In this document: in pieces, positions 10,085 to 21,605 of the stretch
Position numbering within the stretch: the stretch's first letter is position 1
How the letters are laid out: the number at the start of each line of letters is the position of its first letter
Origin: Antilocapra americana
Taxonomy: Eukaryota; Chordata; Mammalia; Artiodactyla; Antilocapridae
Length of the DNA stretch: 64,000 nt
Reading direction: 5' to 3'
NCBI GenBank assembly: GCA_007570785.1
Contig: ML660774.1
Span: 15,514,888 to 15,578,887 of the forward strand
Program-made: the position numbers and the translations under genes
Notes under the pieces: model-generated
What the model saw: the letters and a program-made list of their open reading frames with translations, nothing else
The model's database searches: none
Told to the model about the DNA's origin: nothing

Positions 10085-10715
10085 GTCTCTCCCCAGACAG
10101 AAGGGTTTTTTAAGATGTCAAAACAGTGTAGAGAAAGTGTAGACACATGCACCCCAGAGTTCATTGCGGCACTATTTACAGTAGCTAGGAAGCAACCCAC
10201 ATGTCCATTGACAGATGAATGGATAAGGAAGTTGTGGTACATATACATTATGGAATATTGCTCAGCTATAGAAAGAAACTAGTGGATGAACCTAGAGCCT
10301 ATTGTACACAGTGAAGTAAGTCAGAAAGAGAAAGACAAATATTGTATATTAATGTGTATATATTTAATCTAGCAAGATAATACTGATGATGCTACATGCA
10401 GGGCAGCAAAGGAGACGTGGACGTAAAGAATAGATTTTGGACACAGTGACGGAGGGAGAAGGTGGAATGGTCTGAGAGTAGCATTGAAACATATATACTA
10501 CCATATGTGAACTAGATAGCCAACGGGAGCTTGCTATGAAGCAGAGAACCCAAAGCTGGAGCTCTGTGACAGTCTAGAGGGTGGGAAGGGCGGGGGGCGG
10601 GGGGAGATTCAGGAAGGAAGGGACATTTGTATACCTAATGCTGACTCATGCTGATGTATGGCAAAAACCATCACAATATTGTAAAGTAATTATCCTCTAA
10701 TTTAAAAAATATATA
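10085..10715 (+). mobile_element. L1 3' region (ruminant type)
   Basis: Sense L1 with the last coding part ('GTACATATACATTATGGAAT', 'ATTGCTCAGCTATAGAAAG', 'GAAGTAAGTCAGAAAGAGAA') and 3' UTR ending in 'CAATATTGTAAAGTAATTA' plus an A-rich tail near 10700. A G-rich run at 10587-10604 is the purine-rich 3' UTR tract typical of L1. The 5' side is truncated and no ORF survives. Confidence 0.9.
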
Positions 10716-11124
10716 AGCAATACAGAGTCAAACAAGACAGAAGCACAAAAATGAAACATTATCAGCCATCCCATTCCTCACTTCCTCTGCAATTCCATCT
10801 CACTGACAGTAGAGTTAGCACTCTGTGTGTGTTCTTCCGGGCCTTTCTCTTTGCAAACATATGCAAACAAACATGTTGATGCCAATGTAGGAATTTTCTA
10901 TAAATATGAATTTACACTCTGTACATCTCTCTGCTACTTATGTTATCACTGACTGTATTTCATGAGCAGCCCTCCAAATTAATACTTGTAATATACTTCA
11001 TTACTGTTAGTAGATGCTTACTATTTTAGAAAATATATTCTGGCTTATTCAGCCACTCTTTTTATAAACATGTTGGTTATTTTCAGCTGTTTTTTTTTTT
11101 TAAATAACTGCAGGTATTAATACG
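10716..11124. other. Unassigned AT-rich sequence
   Basis: Possibly an old L1-derived stretch ('TATTTTAGAAAATATATTC', 'ACATGTTGGTTATTTTCAGC'), but too worn to assign. A poly-T tract sits at about 11090-11102. Confidence 0.35.
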
Positions 11125-11332
11125 GGGCTTCCCTGGTGGTTCATACAGTAAAGAATCTGCCTACAATGCAGGAGATCCAGGTTTGAGCCCTGAGTTGAGA
11201 AGATCTTCTGCAGAAGGGAATAGTAACCCACTCCAGTTTTCTTGCCTGGAGAATCTCATGGACAGAGGAGCCTGGCGGGCTACCGTCCATGGGGTCACAC
11301 AGAGTCAGACATGACCGAGTGACTAACACTAG
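11120..11332 (+). mobile_element. Bov-tA SINE
   Basis: Sense copy from 'GGGGCTTCCCTGGTGGTTC' through 'GGAGATCCAGGTTTGAGCC' (degraded B box), 'GAATCTCATGGACAGAGGAG' and 'GACCGAGTGACTAACAC'. No clean TSD was seen. Confidence 0.93.
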
Positions 11333-11334
11333 GC

Positions 11335-12292
11335 TACATGTATACTTTAATGCATATCCTGGTGCATAAACCTCCGTATTCCAATGCTTTTATTTCCCAG
11401 TGAGGTTGTTGGGTCAATGAATGCATTGTAAACATGAAGAGATAGAATCAATAGTGTCAGACTTTTTTTCCAGATTGCTATAGCAGTTGAAACCAGTGTC
11501 AGCAGCATGGGAAGTTTTAACCACATTCTGAGCAGCCCTGGATGTTATAAATGTTTTAATTTTTATAAGTCTGATAGGTGATAATGATTTCATTATTTTT
11601 CTAATTTATTTTTCTCTTGGCTATTAATAACACTGAACGTCTCAGAGCTTCCTTATTGAATTTTGTAAGAACACTGAGAACCATATTTTTCTCCTGGTCT
11701 CTTGTGAAGATGTGTTCCCAGTGAGGGAGCTGGTTGAGTTACCGCTTACCACACAGCAGTGCTGACCTCGCATTTTCCTCTGCAGGTCTGCGTTATATGT
11801 CTTCAGTCTCCTAGAGTGAGATGAACTAAAACTTAGCCATTTCCAAATTCATTTGATGCAGGCAGTGCATAGGATTTTTTTTTTAACTGCTGTTTGTTAT
11901 TATCTCATCTTGGAAAATACGACAAGAGAATGGCTGTCAGCTATTTGCTTCTGAATGTTATTGTAATTTATTTCCTTTGAGGAAGTAACACTGAATACAT
12001 TTAGCTATTGAATATACTTGGCTTAAAACATACGATCATTTTGTGCTGTCATTGAGACCTGATGACACCATGTTCTGTGGTTTTGGTGTTATTAAGCCTT
12101 GTCTTGCTAAGCAGGGTGAATCTAGGAGCAAAAAATAATTAAGCTGTGGTTTCTTTGGAGTGAGTCTAAGGTAAATAAACCTGTGAGGGCTAAGTGATTA
12201 CTTCTGATGTAGCAGCCTTGGCGAGAGGGAGATTGGCAAGGTGGAAATGGCCTCAAGACTAATCAATGAGAGGGTGATGGTGAAGTGATGGT
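11335..12292 (-). mobile_element. Very old L1-like remnant (left half) and unique flank
   Basis: 11380-11660 has the general order of antisense L1 3' coding sequence ('TTGTTGGGTCAATGAATG', 'TTTTTATAAGTCTGATAGG', 'TGATAATGATTTCATTATT') but is badly decayed. The rest, to 12292, is unassigned. Confidence 0.35.
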
Positions 12293-12720
12293 ATTAGAGT
12301 TCTCCAGAGAAACAGAATCAAAAGGATCTTTCTCGCTCACTCTCTCAGTGTCTCTCTCTGTTGATAGATAAGGAATTGGTTTACACGGTTGAGAAGCTGA
12401 TAGATAATTCTCAAATTTGTACAGCAAGCCAGCAGACTAGAAAGTCAGGTAAGAGTAGATTTACGGTTTGGGGCCCAAAGGCTGGAAACCCAGGCAGAAT
12501 TTCTGCATTGCAGTCTGGAGGCAGAATTCCTTCTCCAGGAAACCTCAGTCTTAGCTTTTAAGGCCATCAACAGATTGAAGGAGGTACCTTGTGTAGAGGG
12601 TAATCTGATTTACTTAGGGTCAACTGATTATAAATGTTAATCACATCAAATAAAAAATACTTTTACAGTAATAGTCACATTATTCTTGCCAAGTTGGCAC
12701 TCAAAATTAACCATCACTGT
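12293..12720 (+). repeat. Ancient interspersed repeat, class not assigned
   Basis: Begins 'TTAGAGTTCTCCAGAGAAAC' and ends 'AAAATTAACCATCAC', with 'GAGGGTAATCTGATTTACTT' and 'GTTAATCACATCAAATAAAAA' between. This arrangement is familiar from mammalian genomes as a common dispersed repeat, but I cannot name it with confidence. The open frame at 12361-12561 lies inside and is not evidence of a gene. Confidence 0.55.
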
Positions 12721-13300
12721 TGAGTATGGTTGAAAGGAGTTCAAATGACACTAGTATTCATTTCTCTATGAAGCAAGTAATTTGAAGTAGAGCCTGGCTA
12801 TAGTCAAACTGTGGTCAGGAGAGATCTCTAATGTCCCATTCATTTCCAGCATTCCTATCCCCATGAACAACAAATGTAGAGATCATGAACATACTCTAGT
12901 TTAGGGAAAAGTAGGAAAATAAGTAGACAAAGGAGCCTGGTGGGCTCTCTGAGTCCATAGGGTCTCTAAGAGTCGAATACAACTTAGCAACAGACTTTCA
13001 TGAGAATGCATGATTCTCTTATTCCACAACTTTCCTTCTTTTCTTCCTTTGTCAGCATAACCCAATAAATTGACCTGTTTTTCTTGTTTAAAATAGCTGG
13101 TGTGAAGAGTGCTCCATTGAAGTGGAACAAACCATTTATTTTCTTGGCACAATTTTTCTGCCTAATGGGGAAAAAACATTCTGTACCATATGGTGAACTT
13201 TAAAATTTTCACCTAAATCATTGGTCTTACCATCTATATTAATGAAATGCATTGGAGAATTTTTAAATTATCCACTTCTACTTCACTTGTGTAATTGAAA
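12721..13300. other. Unassigned; small BovB-type tail fragment
   Basis: 12930-12990 ('GGAGCCTGGTGGGCTCTCTG', then 'GAGTCGAATACAACTTAGCA') looks like a short worn Bov-A/BovB tail in sense orientation. The rest is unrecognised. Confidence 0.45.
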
Positions 13301-13676
13301 AAATAATTGACTGAGGTGAAATTCACATAACATAAATCATTTAAAAGTGAACAGTTTATTAGCATTTAGTACTTTCATAGCATTGTGCAAACACCACCTC
13401 TCTCAAGTTCCAAAGCATTTCCATCTTTCCAAAGTGAAATCTTTATCCATTAAGCCATTTCTCCCCATTCCTCCCAGCTTTTGGCATCCACTAATCTGTG
13501 TTCTGTGGTTATGGATTTGTTCATTCTGGATATTTCTTATAAGTGGAATGATACAATATGTGATATTTTATCTCTGGCTTCTTTAACCTAGCATAATGCT
13601 TTGGAAGAATAGTATACATTGGTACTTCATTCCTTTCAGTAGCTGAATAATACCCACTTAATGTGTATGTATACCT

Positions 13677-13893
13677 GGGCTTCCCAAATGGCACAGTTGG
13701 TAAAGAATCCGCTAGCCAATGCAGGAGACTCAAGAGACACAGGTTCAGTCCCTGGGCTGGGAAGATACCCTGGAGGAGGAAATGGCAACCCACTCCAGTA
13801 TTTTGCCTAGAAAATTCCATGGACAGAGGATCCTCGTGGGCTATAGTCCATGGGGTCACAAAAAGGAGGAGACAACTGAGCACTAACAAGGAC
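13677..13893 (+). mobile_element. Bov-tA SINE inside L1
   Basis: Sense copy: 'GGGCTTCCCAAATGGCACAG', a body with the insertion 'GACTCAAGAGACACAGGTTC' and the tail 'CATGGGGTCACAAAAAGGAG'. The flanking L1 resumes directly after it ('ATGTATATACCACAGTTTG'). Confidence 0.92.
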
Positions 13894-14200
13894 TAGGAAT
13901 GTATATACCACAGTTTGTTTTTTAACCTGTTGATGGGCCTTTGGGCTGTTTCTACCTTTTGCCTTTTGTAAAGAGTGTGTACACTATTTACACATGTGTA
14001 CATGTCCTTGTTTGAGCACCTGTCTTCAGTTATTTTGAGTATATACCCAGATGTGGAATTGCGAGATTATATGGTAATTCTATGTTTAAATTTTTGAGGA
14101 ACTATCAAACTGTTTCCACAGTGACTGAACCCTTATACATTACTAGCCACTCTAGTGGGTGTGAAGAGGTACTTAATTGTGATTTTGATTTGCATTTGCT

Positions 14201-14960
14201 TAGTGACTAATTAACTCAACAGTCAGAAAATTGAGATCATGGCATCTGGTTCCATTGCTTCATAGCAAATAGATGGGGAAACAATGGTTACAGTGACAGA
14301 CTTTATTTTTTGGGCTCCAAAATAACTCTAGATACTGACTGCAGCCATGAAATTAAGATACTTGCTCCTTGGAAGAAAAGCTGTGACAAACCTAGATAGC
14401 ATATTAAAAAGAAGAGACATTACTTTGCCAACAAAGGTCCATCTACTCCAAGCTATGGTTTTGCCAGTAGTCATGTACAGATATGAGAGTTGGACCATAA
14501 AGAAAACTGAGTGCTAAAAAAAAACAAAACAAAACTGAGTGCTAAAAAAAAAGAAAACTGAGTGCTGAAGAATTGATGCTTTTGAACTGTTGTGTTGGAG
14601 AAGACTCTTGAGAGTCCCTTGGATTGCAAGGAGATCCAACCAGTCCATCCTAACGGAGATCAATCCTGAATATTCATTGGAAGAACTGATGCTGAAGCTG
14701 AAGCTCCAACGCTTTGGCTACCTGATGAGAAGAACTGACTCATTTGAGAAGATCCTGATGCTGGGAAAGACTGAAGGCAGGAGGAGAAGGGGACGGCAGA
14801 GGATGAGATGGTTGGATGGCATTGGCGACTCAATGGGCATGAGTTTAGGTAAGCTCCGGGAGTTGGTGATGGAGAGGGAAGCCTGGCGTGCTGCAGTCCA
14901 TGGGGTCACAAAGAGTCAGACACGACTGAGCAGCTGAACTGAATTGAACTAGTGACTAAT
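14201..14960 (+). mobile_element. BovB LINE 3' end with 11-bp TSD inside L1
   Basis: The element at 14212-14949 runs from the 'GAAAATTGAGATCATGGC' block to the terminal 'GAGCAGCTGAACTGAATTG'. The perfect TSD TAGTGACTAAT is at 14201-14211 and 14950-14960. It encodes only the C-terminal part of BovB ORF2 (longest open piece 14590-14937) and carries a local triplication at about 14500-14572. It is 5'-truncated, as is usual for target-primed reverse transcription. Confidence 0.96.
14500..14572 (+). repeat. Three-fold short tandem repeat within BovB
   Basis: The unit 'AAAACTGAGTGCT' followed by an A-run occurs three times (near 14502, 14533 and 14558), where the normal BovB sequence has one copy. 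It looks like replication slippage across A-runs after insertion. Confidence 0.85.
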
Positions 14961-14992
14961 AATGTTTTGTATCTCTTCAAACATTTGTAGTT

Positions 14993-15636
14993 TCGTCCTA
15001 AATTTTAGGTACATGGCAAGGTTTCTATTTGGTATGGCATAGATAGCAGAGGTCACAGATAAGCTAAATTACTGACTCCCTTGAGTCCTTGGGGCTACTA
15101 GTGGAGACTTCAGATGGCTAGAGTCCCTGGGGTCATTTATCTCAGGTCTGAGCAGACCCTTCTACTTTCTCTGTCCCTCTCTGTGTGTGCCAGTATATGA
15201 ATAATTTAGGGAGTACTGGTTGTGGGGGTGTTGGAAACCAGAGTCCTCTTGAGCTGTCTCAGTTAATGGGACAACAGATTGACTCTCAGCTGGTATATAG
15301 CTTTGTAATTTAATTTTTTTCACAAATTATAACAGAACTTCCTGTAATGTCTCACTAAGAATAGCCATTCTTAGATTGTGTTCTCAAAATAGGGCTATGT
15401 ATTAATATAATATACAGACTTTTCTAAAAAGTTAGAAAAGTCTAGTGATATAATGCAGTAATCATGGCAAGTTATTGATCTTTGGACAATTTTAATTTTC
15501 AAAATGCCATACAACATATGGATAAATACTAAAATGCAAAGCACTATGTATTTGTTTTATATGATGACTTATGGGAGATAGGTGCTTGAGATTAAATCCC
15601 AATTCTAGGCAGTGTGAGGATCATCCATCTAAAGTT
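14993..15636. other. Unassigned spacer between two opposed BovB copies
   Basis: AT-rich sequence without a named repeat. A small inverted repeat 'AGACTTTTCTAAAAAG' / 'CTTTTTAGAAAAGTCT' type hairpin appears near 15417-15443. Confidence 0.45.
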
Positions 15637-16335
15637 GCCATTGTTGTTCAGTCACCTAGTTGTATCTGACTCTTTGCAACTTCACCGACTGCAGCACACC
15701 AGGCCTCCCTGTCCATCACCAACTCCCAGAGCTTGCTCTAACTCATGTCCTTTGAGTCGCCAATGCCATCCAACCACCTCATCCTCTGTTGTCCCCTTCT
15801 CCTCCCGCCTTCAGTCTTTCCTAGCACCAGGGTCTTTTCAAATGAGTCAGTTCTTTGCATCAGGTGGCCAGAGAACTGGAGCTTCAGCTTCAGCATTGGT
15901 CCTTCCAATGAATATTCAGGACTAATTTCCTTTAGGATGGGCTGGTTTGATCTCCTTGCAGTCCAAGGGACTCTCAAGAGCCTTCTCCAACATCACAGTT
16001 CAAAAGCACCCATTCTTTGGTGCTCAGTTTTCCTTATGGTCCAACTCTCACATCCATACATGACTGCTGGAAAAAGCATATCTTCGACTAGACGGACCTT
16101 TGTTGGCGAAATAATCTCTGCTTTTTAATATGCTGCCTAGGTTTATCATAGCTTTTCTTCCCAGGAGCAAGTATCTTTTAATTTCACGGCTACAGTCACC
16201 ATCTACAGTTATTTTGGAGCCCAAGGAAATAAAGTCTGTCACTGTTTCAGTTGTTTCCCCATTTATTTGCAGTAAAGTGATGGGCCTGGGTGCCATGATC
16301 TTCATTTTTCAAATTTTGAGTCTCAAGCCAGCCTT
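15637..16335 (-). mobile_element. BovB LINE 3' end, antisense
   Basis: Antisense copy from the terminus ('TTGTTCAGTCACCTAGTTG') to the 'GGTGCCATGATCTTCATTTT' block near 16307-16330. The open pieces 15738-15977 and 16048-16305 on the minus strand are fragments of ORF2. It lies 690 bp from the sense copy at 14212-14949, covering nearly the same part of BovB. Confidence 0.95.
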
Positions 16336-16895
16336 TTTTTTGTATTTCAGTAGTTTAGCTTAACAGTTATTTTATATACCTATGCTTAATTAATAGTACT
16401 GTCTTTGAGTAGCATTGAGAATTATAATTCAGTGAGCTCACAACATAACACCTTATTTAGAGTTACGTAGAAGAACATTTAATTGCATTTCAAAGTCCTT
16501 CTGAAGCTCCCTTTGACAGAGAATAGATGTGATCATGTCTGGCTTCTGGGCAGTAAGTGAAGGATGTGGAACGGGATGATCTTGGTGATGGAGAAACCAT
16601 TGAGCCCGGCCTTTCAAGTCAGTCTCCAACCTAACCCACTCCTGGAGGACAGATAGGAAGGGTCGATGTTAGGTTTCATGAATCAATGGAAACATTATCT
16701 GAAACAAAATTTGGACATCTGAACATCAAGGGTCATGTTGATCAAGTTAACCCATCATTTCACCTTTTTGGGGGTCTTAATCCAAAGCTCTTTTCCCCAT
16801 CTGGGACATTTCTGTGCTCAGATAAAGTAGAGAACTTCCCCTCCTTAAATGGCGTCATGTCAGGCTAATTATATGAGATTAAAATGAACACTGTC
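16336..16895. other. Unassigned sequence
   Basis: No gene or named repeat. The frame at 16686-16868 is short and has no recognisable feature. Confidence 0.45.
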
Positions 16896-17790
16896 TCCTT
16901 AAAAAAAAAAAGTACACAACATGAAAGTTGCAAGTTAAATTTTGTTTGGGGCAAAATAAGGAGAGTAGCCCAGGAGACAGCACCTCAGATAGCTCTGAGA
17001 GACTGCTCCAAAGAGGCAGAGGGGGAAAGGTCAGTATATATGACTTTTGGTGAAGGTAGAATACGTGCAATCTAATGTATATTTCTCCAGAAGGTTTCTA
17101 CTAGTCTTGCGAAGCCTTCGCTAGTCACGAGGAACAGTCATCACCATGAAGGATTTTAGTGCTTTTCTAGATATGAGGAGATAAGTTACATGAATTGGGC
17201 TCATAAAATCAGCTGCTGAGAATATCCAACTATCTGAAGACCTGTCCTACCAGTTTTTCTCAGAGTGCCTCATTTCTGCTCTCCACCCTGAGCTCCTTCA
17301 GGGATTGCCGAAGATCAGCAGCCTCCGATCTAATCTGATAGCAGCACAGGATCTAATCCTTGTAGAGGTGGATGGCAAGCACCCATGGCAAGTGAGATTT
17401 GTAGTTGACAACATTATAGACAATCTGGGGTCAGTGCAATATAGAAGATAAAGATTAGTAAAAAAAACAGGGGGAAGTATCTCAGCGAGGCAATTAGCAA
17501 CCTGATTGGTAACCTGGTGTGAACTGCACTAGGATGCAGAAACCCAACCCTACCCACAGCCTCTTCTCTCAGCCCTGGCTTGGAGCCCTTCAAATGTCAG
17601 AACTGTGGGAAATGGACATTCTAGTTCTAGAACCACCCTAGTATCAGTATGAGCCCAGGAAACATATAGCTTTTAGAAAAAGAGTCAGTGCCAGTCACAG
17701 CCAGGAAGGGAAATCTACTGGGAAAAATACATTTAAGATAAAAAATTTCTAACTATCTACAGGGTGACTCGCACCAAGGAATGTTTAGAG
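16896..17790. repeat. Possible dispersed repeat, class unassigned
   Basis: Starts after an A-run at about 16901-16911. Blocks such as 'GAGAGACTGCTCCAAAGAGG', 'CCACCCTGAGCTCCTTCAGG' and 'GATGGCAAGCACCCATGG' look familiar from other artiodactyl loci, which suggests an old retroviral-type repeat, but I cannot verify the family. No open frame of note. Confidence 0.3.
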
Positions 17791-18584
17791 GTAGAAACTA
17801 TAGGTGATCTGCTGTTTCTTATGACAAATTGCAAAAGACAGGACTCTCCCACAGGAGCTGAACATGTCCGCATGCCCTCCCAAACACAACTTCCTTGCAT
17901 TTCTTAATTATGCTGTTTTACTGAAGAAATTAAGTTATACTGTTTAGTCATTAGCTAAGTAATAATATGCATGAATATGACGTAAAACTTGGCTTCTGGA
18001 GAATATCTGCAAATAAATAATAAATCTTCTTGTGAAACAAATGCTGGACTATTATTACCTGCTTTAATGGTCTTTTGTCCTAGAGCAAATCTCGTAAGAA
18101 CCAATGATTAGAAGAAAAACATGGCAATGTAAAAAGAAATACAACAACAAAAGCATGAGAAACAAAATATTTTGTACTATCACAAGAACATTCACTTAAA
18201 AATCAAATACCTTACCCGATGGCAGAAACAATTTTGTAACTCATAAGGAACATCTTGTTATGAACATTTTCTACTTGCAGTAGAATGGAAGAAATTGAAG
18301 GTACAGTGAAATCAAAGTTCTCGTTGTCTATGTGATGTCTGCGAAGTTCATGTATTTGCATTAGGTCAAATATATGAAGCGTCAGGAGCTGCTGACCTTG
18401 AGTTTAGAAATAACCTGTGATGGATGTTTAGGAAATGAGGATACCAGGAAAATTATTTAAAATATGGATAATAAAGATATTTGCTTCATGACGAGGAAGA
18501 GAAAAACATATCCAGGGCTTTCTGTGAATGAGGTACTCTGTGTAATTCATTTAAAAAATGAAATGGCTTATTAATAACAACTTG
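17791..18584. other. Unassigned AT-rich sequence
   Basis: No recognised repeat, gene or RNA. Confidence 0.45.
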
Positions 18585-19330
18585 TTCTTTCCTTCATCAA
18601 GTAATTTTGAGGACCTACAATGGGTCAGGCGCTTTTTGGAACTGGGCATACACTAGTGAACGTTAGTGAAATAGCCCCTGCTCTCAGGGAGCCTAATGTT
18701 TACTGGTGATGGGGAGTAGATTACAGAGACAATACATGAGAATATGTCAGTTTATGTAGTATTTTGGAATGGAAAGTGCTGTGGAAGAAGAGAAAAAAAA
18801 GAGTAGTTTGGAAGAGGGTGGCAATGGGAGAAGGTGGGCAGAGTAGTTCAGGTTACATTTACGTGCTGTGGTCATGGGGACGTAGCATAGAGGTGACACC
18901 AGAGCCAAGGCTTGATGTCAGGAGTTGGCCACATGAAAACCTGGGAGAGAAAGAATGTTCCCAGCAAAGGCAGCAGCAAATGCAAAGAGCAGAAAGAGAA
19001 AAGACCTGGGGGCAGGGGAGTGCAGTACACACCTGGAGTGCCTTGGAGCTATGGGGAAAATGCTGGCTTTAAAAAAAAAAAAAAGTATTTATTTGGATCT
19101 TCCCTCTTCGTTGCATCACATCCAGCATGTGAACTCTTAGTTGTGGTGCAAGGAATCTAGTTTCCAGACCAGGAATCAAACCTGGGCCCCCTGCACTAGG
19201 AGCACAGCGTCTCAGCCAGTGGACCACCAGGGAGGTCCCAAAACTCTAGCCTTTGATCTGTTTTAGGTCGGTCACCCTGGTGGCCTGGGCAAGGGCAAAA
19301 TTCAGGCGACCAGGTTGAGATATGTAGGGG
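18585..19330 (+). repeat. Ancient mammalian repeat, class unassigned, split by CHR SINE
   Basis: 18600-18705 has the widespread order 'ACCTACAATGGGTCAGGCGC', 'TGGGCATACACTAGTGAAC', 'CCCTGCTCTCAGGGAGCCT', followed by 'GGAAAGTGCTGTGGAAGAAG' and 'GCAAATGCAAAGAGCAG'. This is a common old mammalian repeat whose name I cannot assign. The open frames between 18764 and 19160 lie within it and are not genes. Confidence 0.5.
19068..19239 (-). mobile_element. CHR-type SINE, antisense
   Basis: A poly-A/T edge, then 'GTATTTATTTGGATC', 'TTAGTTGTGGTGCAAGGAAT', 'GACCAGGAATCAAACCTGGG' (reverse B box) and the end 'GGACCACCAGGGAGGTCCC'. Confidence 0.88.
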
Positions 19331-19773
19331 AGAGAGGAGGCGGCAAAGACCAGGGCAGAGTCAGTGGGGTGTGAGAAGTGCTCTGATTCTAGAAGCATCA
19401 TTAAGGCACATTTCCTCAGACTGCAGGTGTCACAGACTCCCCTCTGGTTTCCGATGCTAATAAACTGAGACCAAGCAGGGCAAATCTCTGCAGAACTGCT
19501 TAAAGAAACTCATCTTCAAAGGTTAGTGTAACCAGGAAAAACTTGCATGATTTTAGTAAGAATTTACCCTTCTGAGAAATGAACACTGTTTGGTTAATGC
19601 AGCCTTCCTAATGAAGACCAGTTTTATTTCTTAAATTATTTAAAATATTTTTTGTTTTCATTTTTGTGCCTCTGAATTAGTTATCGTGTATCTAGTCATT
19701 ACCTAAGAAATTGTTTGGGATAACCTAGGTTCCAGAGTTTATTTTTGTCAGTTTGAGTGTTTTATGTTGGTCA

Positions 19774-19984
19774 TTGTTGTTGTTTAGTTGCTCAGTCATG
19801 TCTGACTCTTTGTGACCCTGTGGACTGTAACCCACCAGGCTCCTCTATCCGTGAGATTTCCCAGGCAAGACTCCTGGAGTGGGTTGCCATTTCCTTCTCC
19901 AGGAGATCTTCCTGACCTAGGGATTGAACCCACATCTCCTGCCTTGGCAAGCAGATTCTTTACTGCTGAGCCACCAGGGAAGCC
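19774..19984 (-). mobile_element. Bov-tA SINE, antisense
   Basis: Runs from a 'TTGTTGTTGTTT' tail (the usual CAA repeat on the other strand) through 'GGACTGTAACCCACCAGGC' to 'GAGCCACCAGGGAAGCC'. The flanks 'TATGTTGGT' and 'CATGTTAGT' may be a worn TSD. Confidence 0.93.
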
Positions 19985-20638
19985 ACATGTTAGTTATATA
20001 AATCATTTATTTTCCAAATGTCTACTTGATTTCATACTATTTAGAAGCCACAGTAGTTATAAGGGGGGAAGTCTCTTTATTATTTATGTTAAGAGCAAAA
20101 TGACTATGAAAGGAATATTTTACTTCAAAATATTAACTCACTAATTACACCAGGATCGGTAAGGTTATAATGAAAAATGATGTTTGCCATTTCTATACCT
20201 TTTATCATTTTCCTTTATATTTGCTCATGTGAAGTCCACGAGGGGATTTTGGGTTCAGATTTATGTGAGAACTTAGAGTTTTCTTCAAAGAGAAAAGTAA
20301 GGATGATTTTGAATCTTACTTGTTTTATTGGATTTCCCCCCAAAAAGCCTGTTTTTACCGTAAGAGCATGATTTCTTTCTTGCAATTCATATTTTATTCA
20401 AAAGCCTCAGGCTCCTAGAAGTTGAATGAAATACCAGATCTCATAGACATAACTTCTATATACAAGCTTTTGCTGTACCAGCTTCCTCCCATTCTTTGAA
20501 ATAATTAGAATCAGAGACAGTCCACAGATACTGGGAGGAATCACTGATTGTGATGTGAATAATAAACACAGTCTGGCAACACGAACTCATCTGTGCTGAC
20601 CGGAAGCGAGATGAGGATGCTCTTATTAAGGAGATCAA

Positions 20639-20728
20639 GGCCCAGTGGTCAGGAAGTTGAACACTGGAGTCAAATAGAGCTGCATTCAAATCTCGGCTCA
20701 GCTGTTTACTAGCTCTTTATCATGGTTG
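20639..20728 (+). mobile_element. MIR SINE fragment
   Basis: Core-type order 'ACACTGGAGTCAAATAGAGC', 'TGCATTCAAATCTCGGCTC', 'TGTTTACTAGCTC' follows the first half of MIR. Ancient and worn. Confidence 0.6.
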
Positions 20729-20730
20729 CA

Positions 20731-21163
20731 TTTTTTAATTAATTAATTTATTTTAATTGGAGGCTAATTACTTTACAATACTGTAGTGGTTTTTGCCATA
20801 CATTGACATGAATCAGCCATGGGTGTACCTGTGTTCCCCATCCTGAACCCCGCCCCCCACCTCCCTCCCCATCCCATCCCTCAGGGTCATCCCGGTGTAC
20901 CAGACCTGAGCACCCTGTCTCACGCAAAGAACCTGGACTGGCGATCTATTTCATATATTGTAATATACATGTTTCAATGCTATTCTCTCAAATCATCCCA
21001 CCCTCGCCTTCTCCCACAGAGTCCAAAGGACTGTTCTTTACATCTGTGGCTCTTTTGCTGTCTCACGTATAGGGTCATTGTTACCATCTTTCTAAATTCC
21101 ATATATATGCGTTAGTATACTGTATTGGTGTTTTTTTCTTTCTGACTTACTTCACTCTGTTAT
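20731..21163 (-). mobile_element. L1 3' end, antisense (ruminant type)
   Basis: A poly-T-like AATTAATT edge, then 'GGAGGCTAATTACTTTACAA', 'GGTTTTTGCCATACATTGAC', a C-rich 3' UTR tract at 20848-20880 and 'TTTCTGACTTACTTCACTC'. This is the same family as the sense copy at 10085-10715. Confidence 0.9.
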
Positions 21164-21272
21164 ACTGGCCACAGCACCCAGCTTGGGGATCTCAGTTCCC
21201 CATCCAGGGGTAGATCCCAGGCCTTTTGCAGTGGAAGAACAGAGTCCCAACCACTGGACCACCAGGGAAGTC
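21164..21272 (-). mobile_element. CHR-type SINE fragment, antisense
   Basis: 'GGGATCTCAGTTCCCCATCC', 'CCAGGCCTTTTGCAGTGG' and 'ACTGGACCACCAGGGAAGTC' match the head half of a CHR SINE. It abuts the L1 directly. Confidence 0.8.
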
Positions 21273-21486
21273 TCTCTGCTTTTGTCTTAAAACAAGTTGT
21301 GATTTCTGTCTGGGGAGTGAAATGGCATTCTCCTTGCTGAATATAAACCTGTTAATGGGCAAATTTTCCTGGGGATTATCACTAGATGGAATATTGTCAG
21401 ACCTTTGATAAGTTTCTCTGAATATGAAGTTGGCCACTGCAAGCCTAAATATTATTTTACTATATTATTTATTAAACTAAATACTT

Positions 21487-21605
21487 GTGTGCTTAGTCGC
21501 CCAGTCATGTCCGACTCTTTGCGACCCCATGGACTGTAGCCCACTGGGCTCCTCTGTCCAAGGAGATTCTCCAGACAAGAATACTGGAGTGGGTTGCTGT
21601 GCCCT
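21487..21605 (-). mobile_element. Bov-tA SINE, antisense, tail half only
   Basis: 'GTGCTTAGTCGCCCAGTCAT', 'CCATGGACTGTAGCCCACTG' and 'GAATACTGGAGTGGGTTGC' are present; the tRNA head is missing, so it is a 5'-truncated copy. Confidence 0.9.

Larger units (their letters stand above)
13305..14992 (-). mobile_element. Old L1, antisense, carrying a SINE and a BovB
   Basis: Antisense L1 3' region: 'AAATTCACATAACATAAATC', 'TTTGTTCATTCTGGATATTT', 'GGGCTGTTTCTACCTTTTGC', 'CACTCTAGTGGGTGTGAAG', 'TTGATTTGCATTTGCTTAG', resuming after the BovB at 14950 with 'AATGTTTTGTATCTCTTC'. It is split by a Bov-tA (13677-13893) and a BovB (14212-14949). All frames are broken. Confidence 0.88.
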
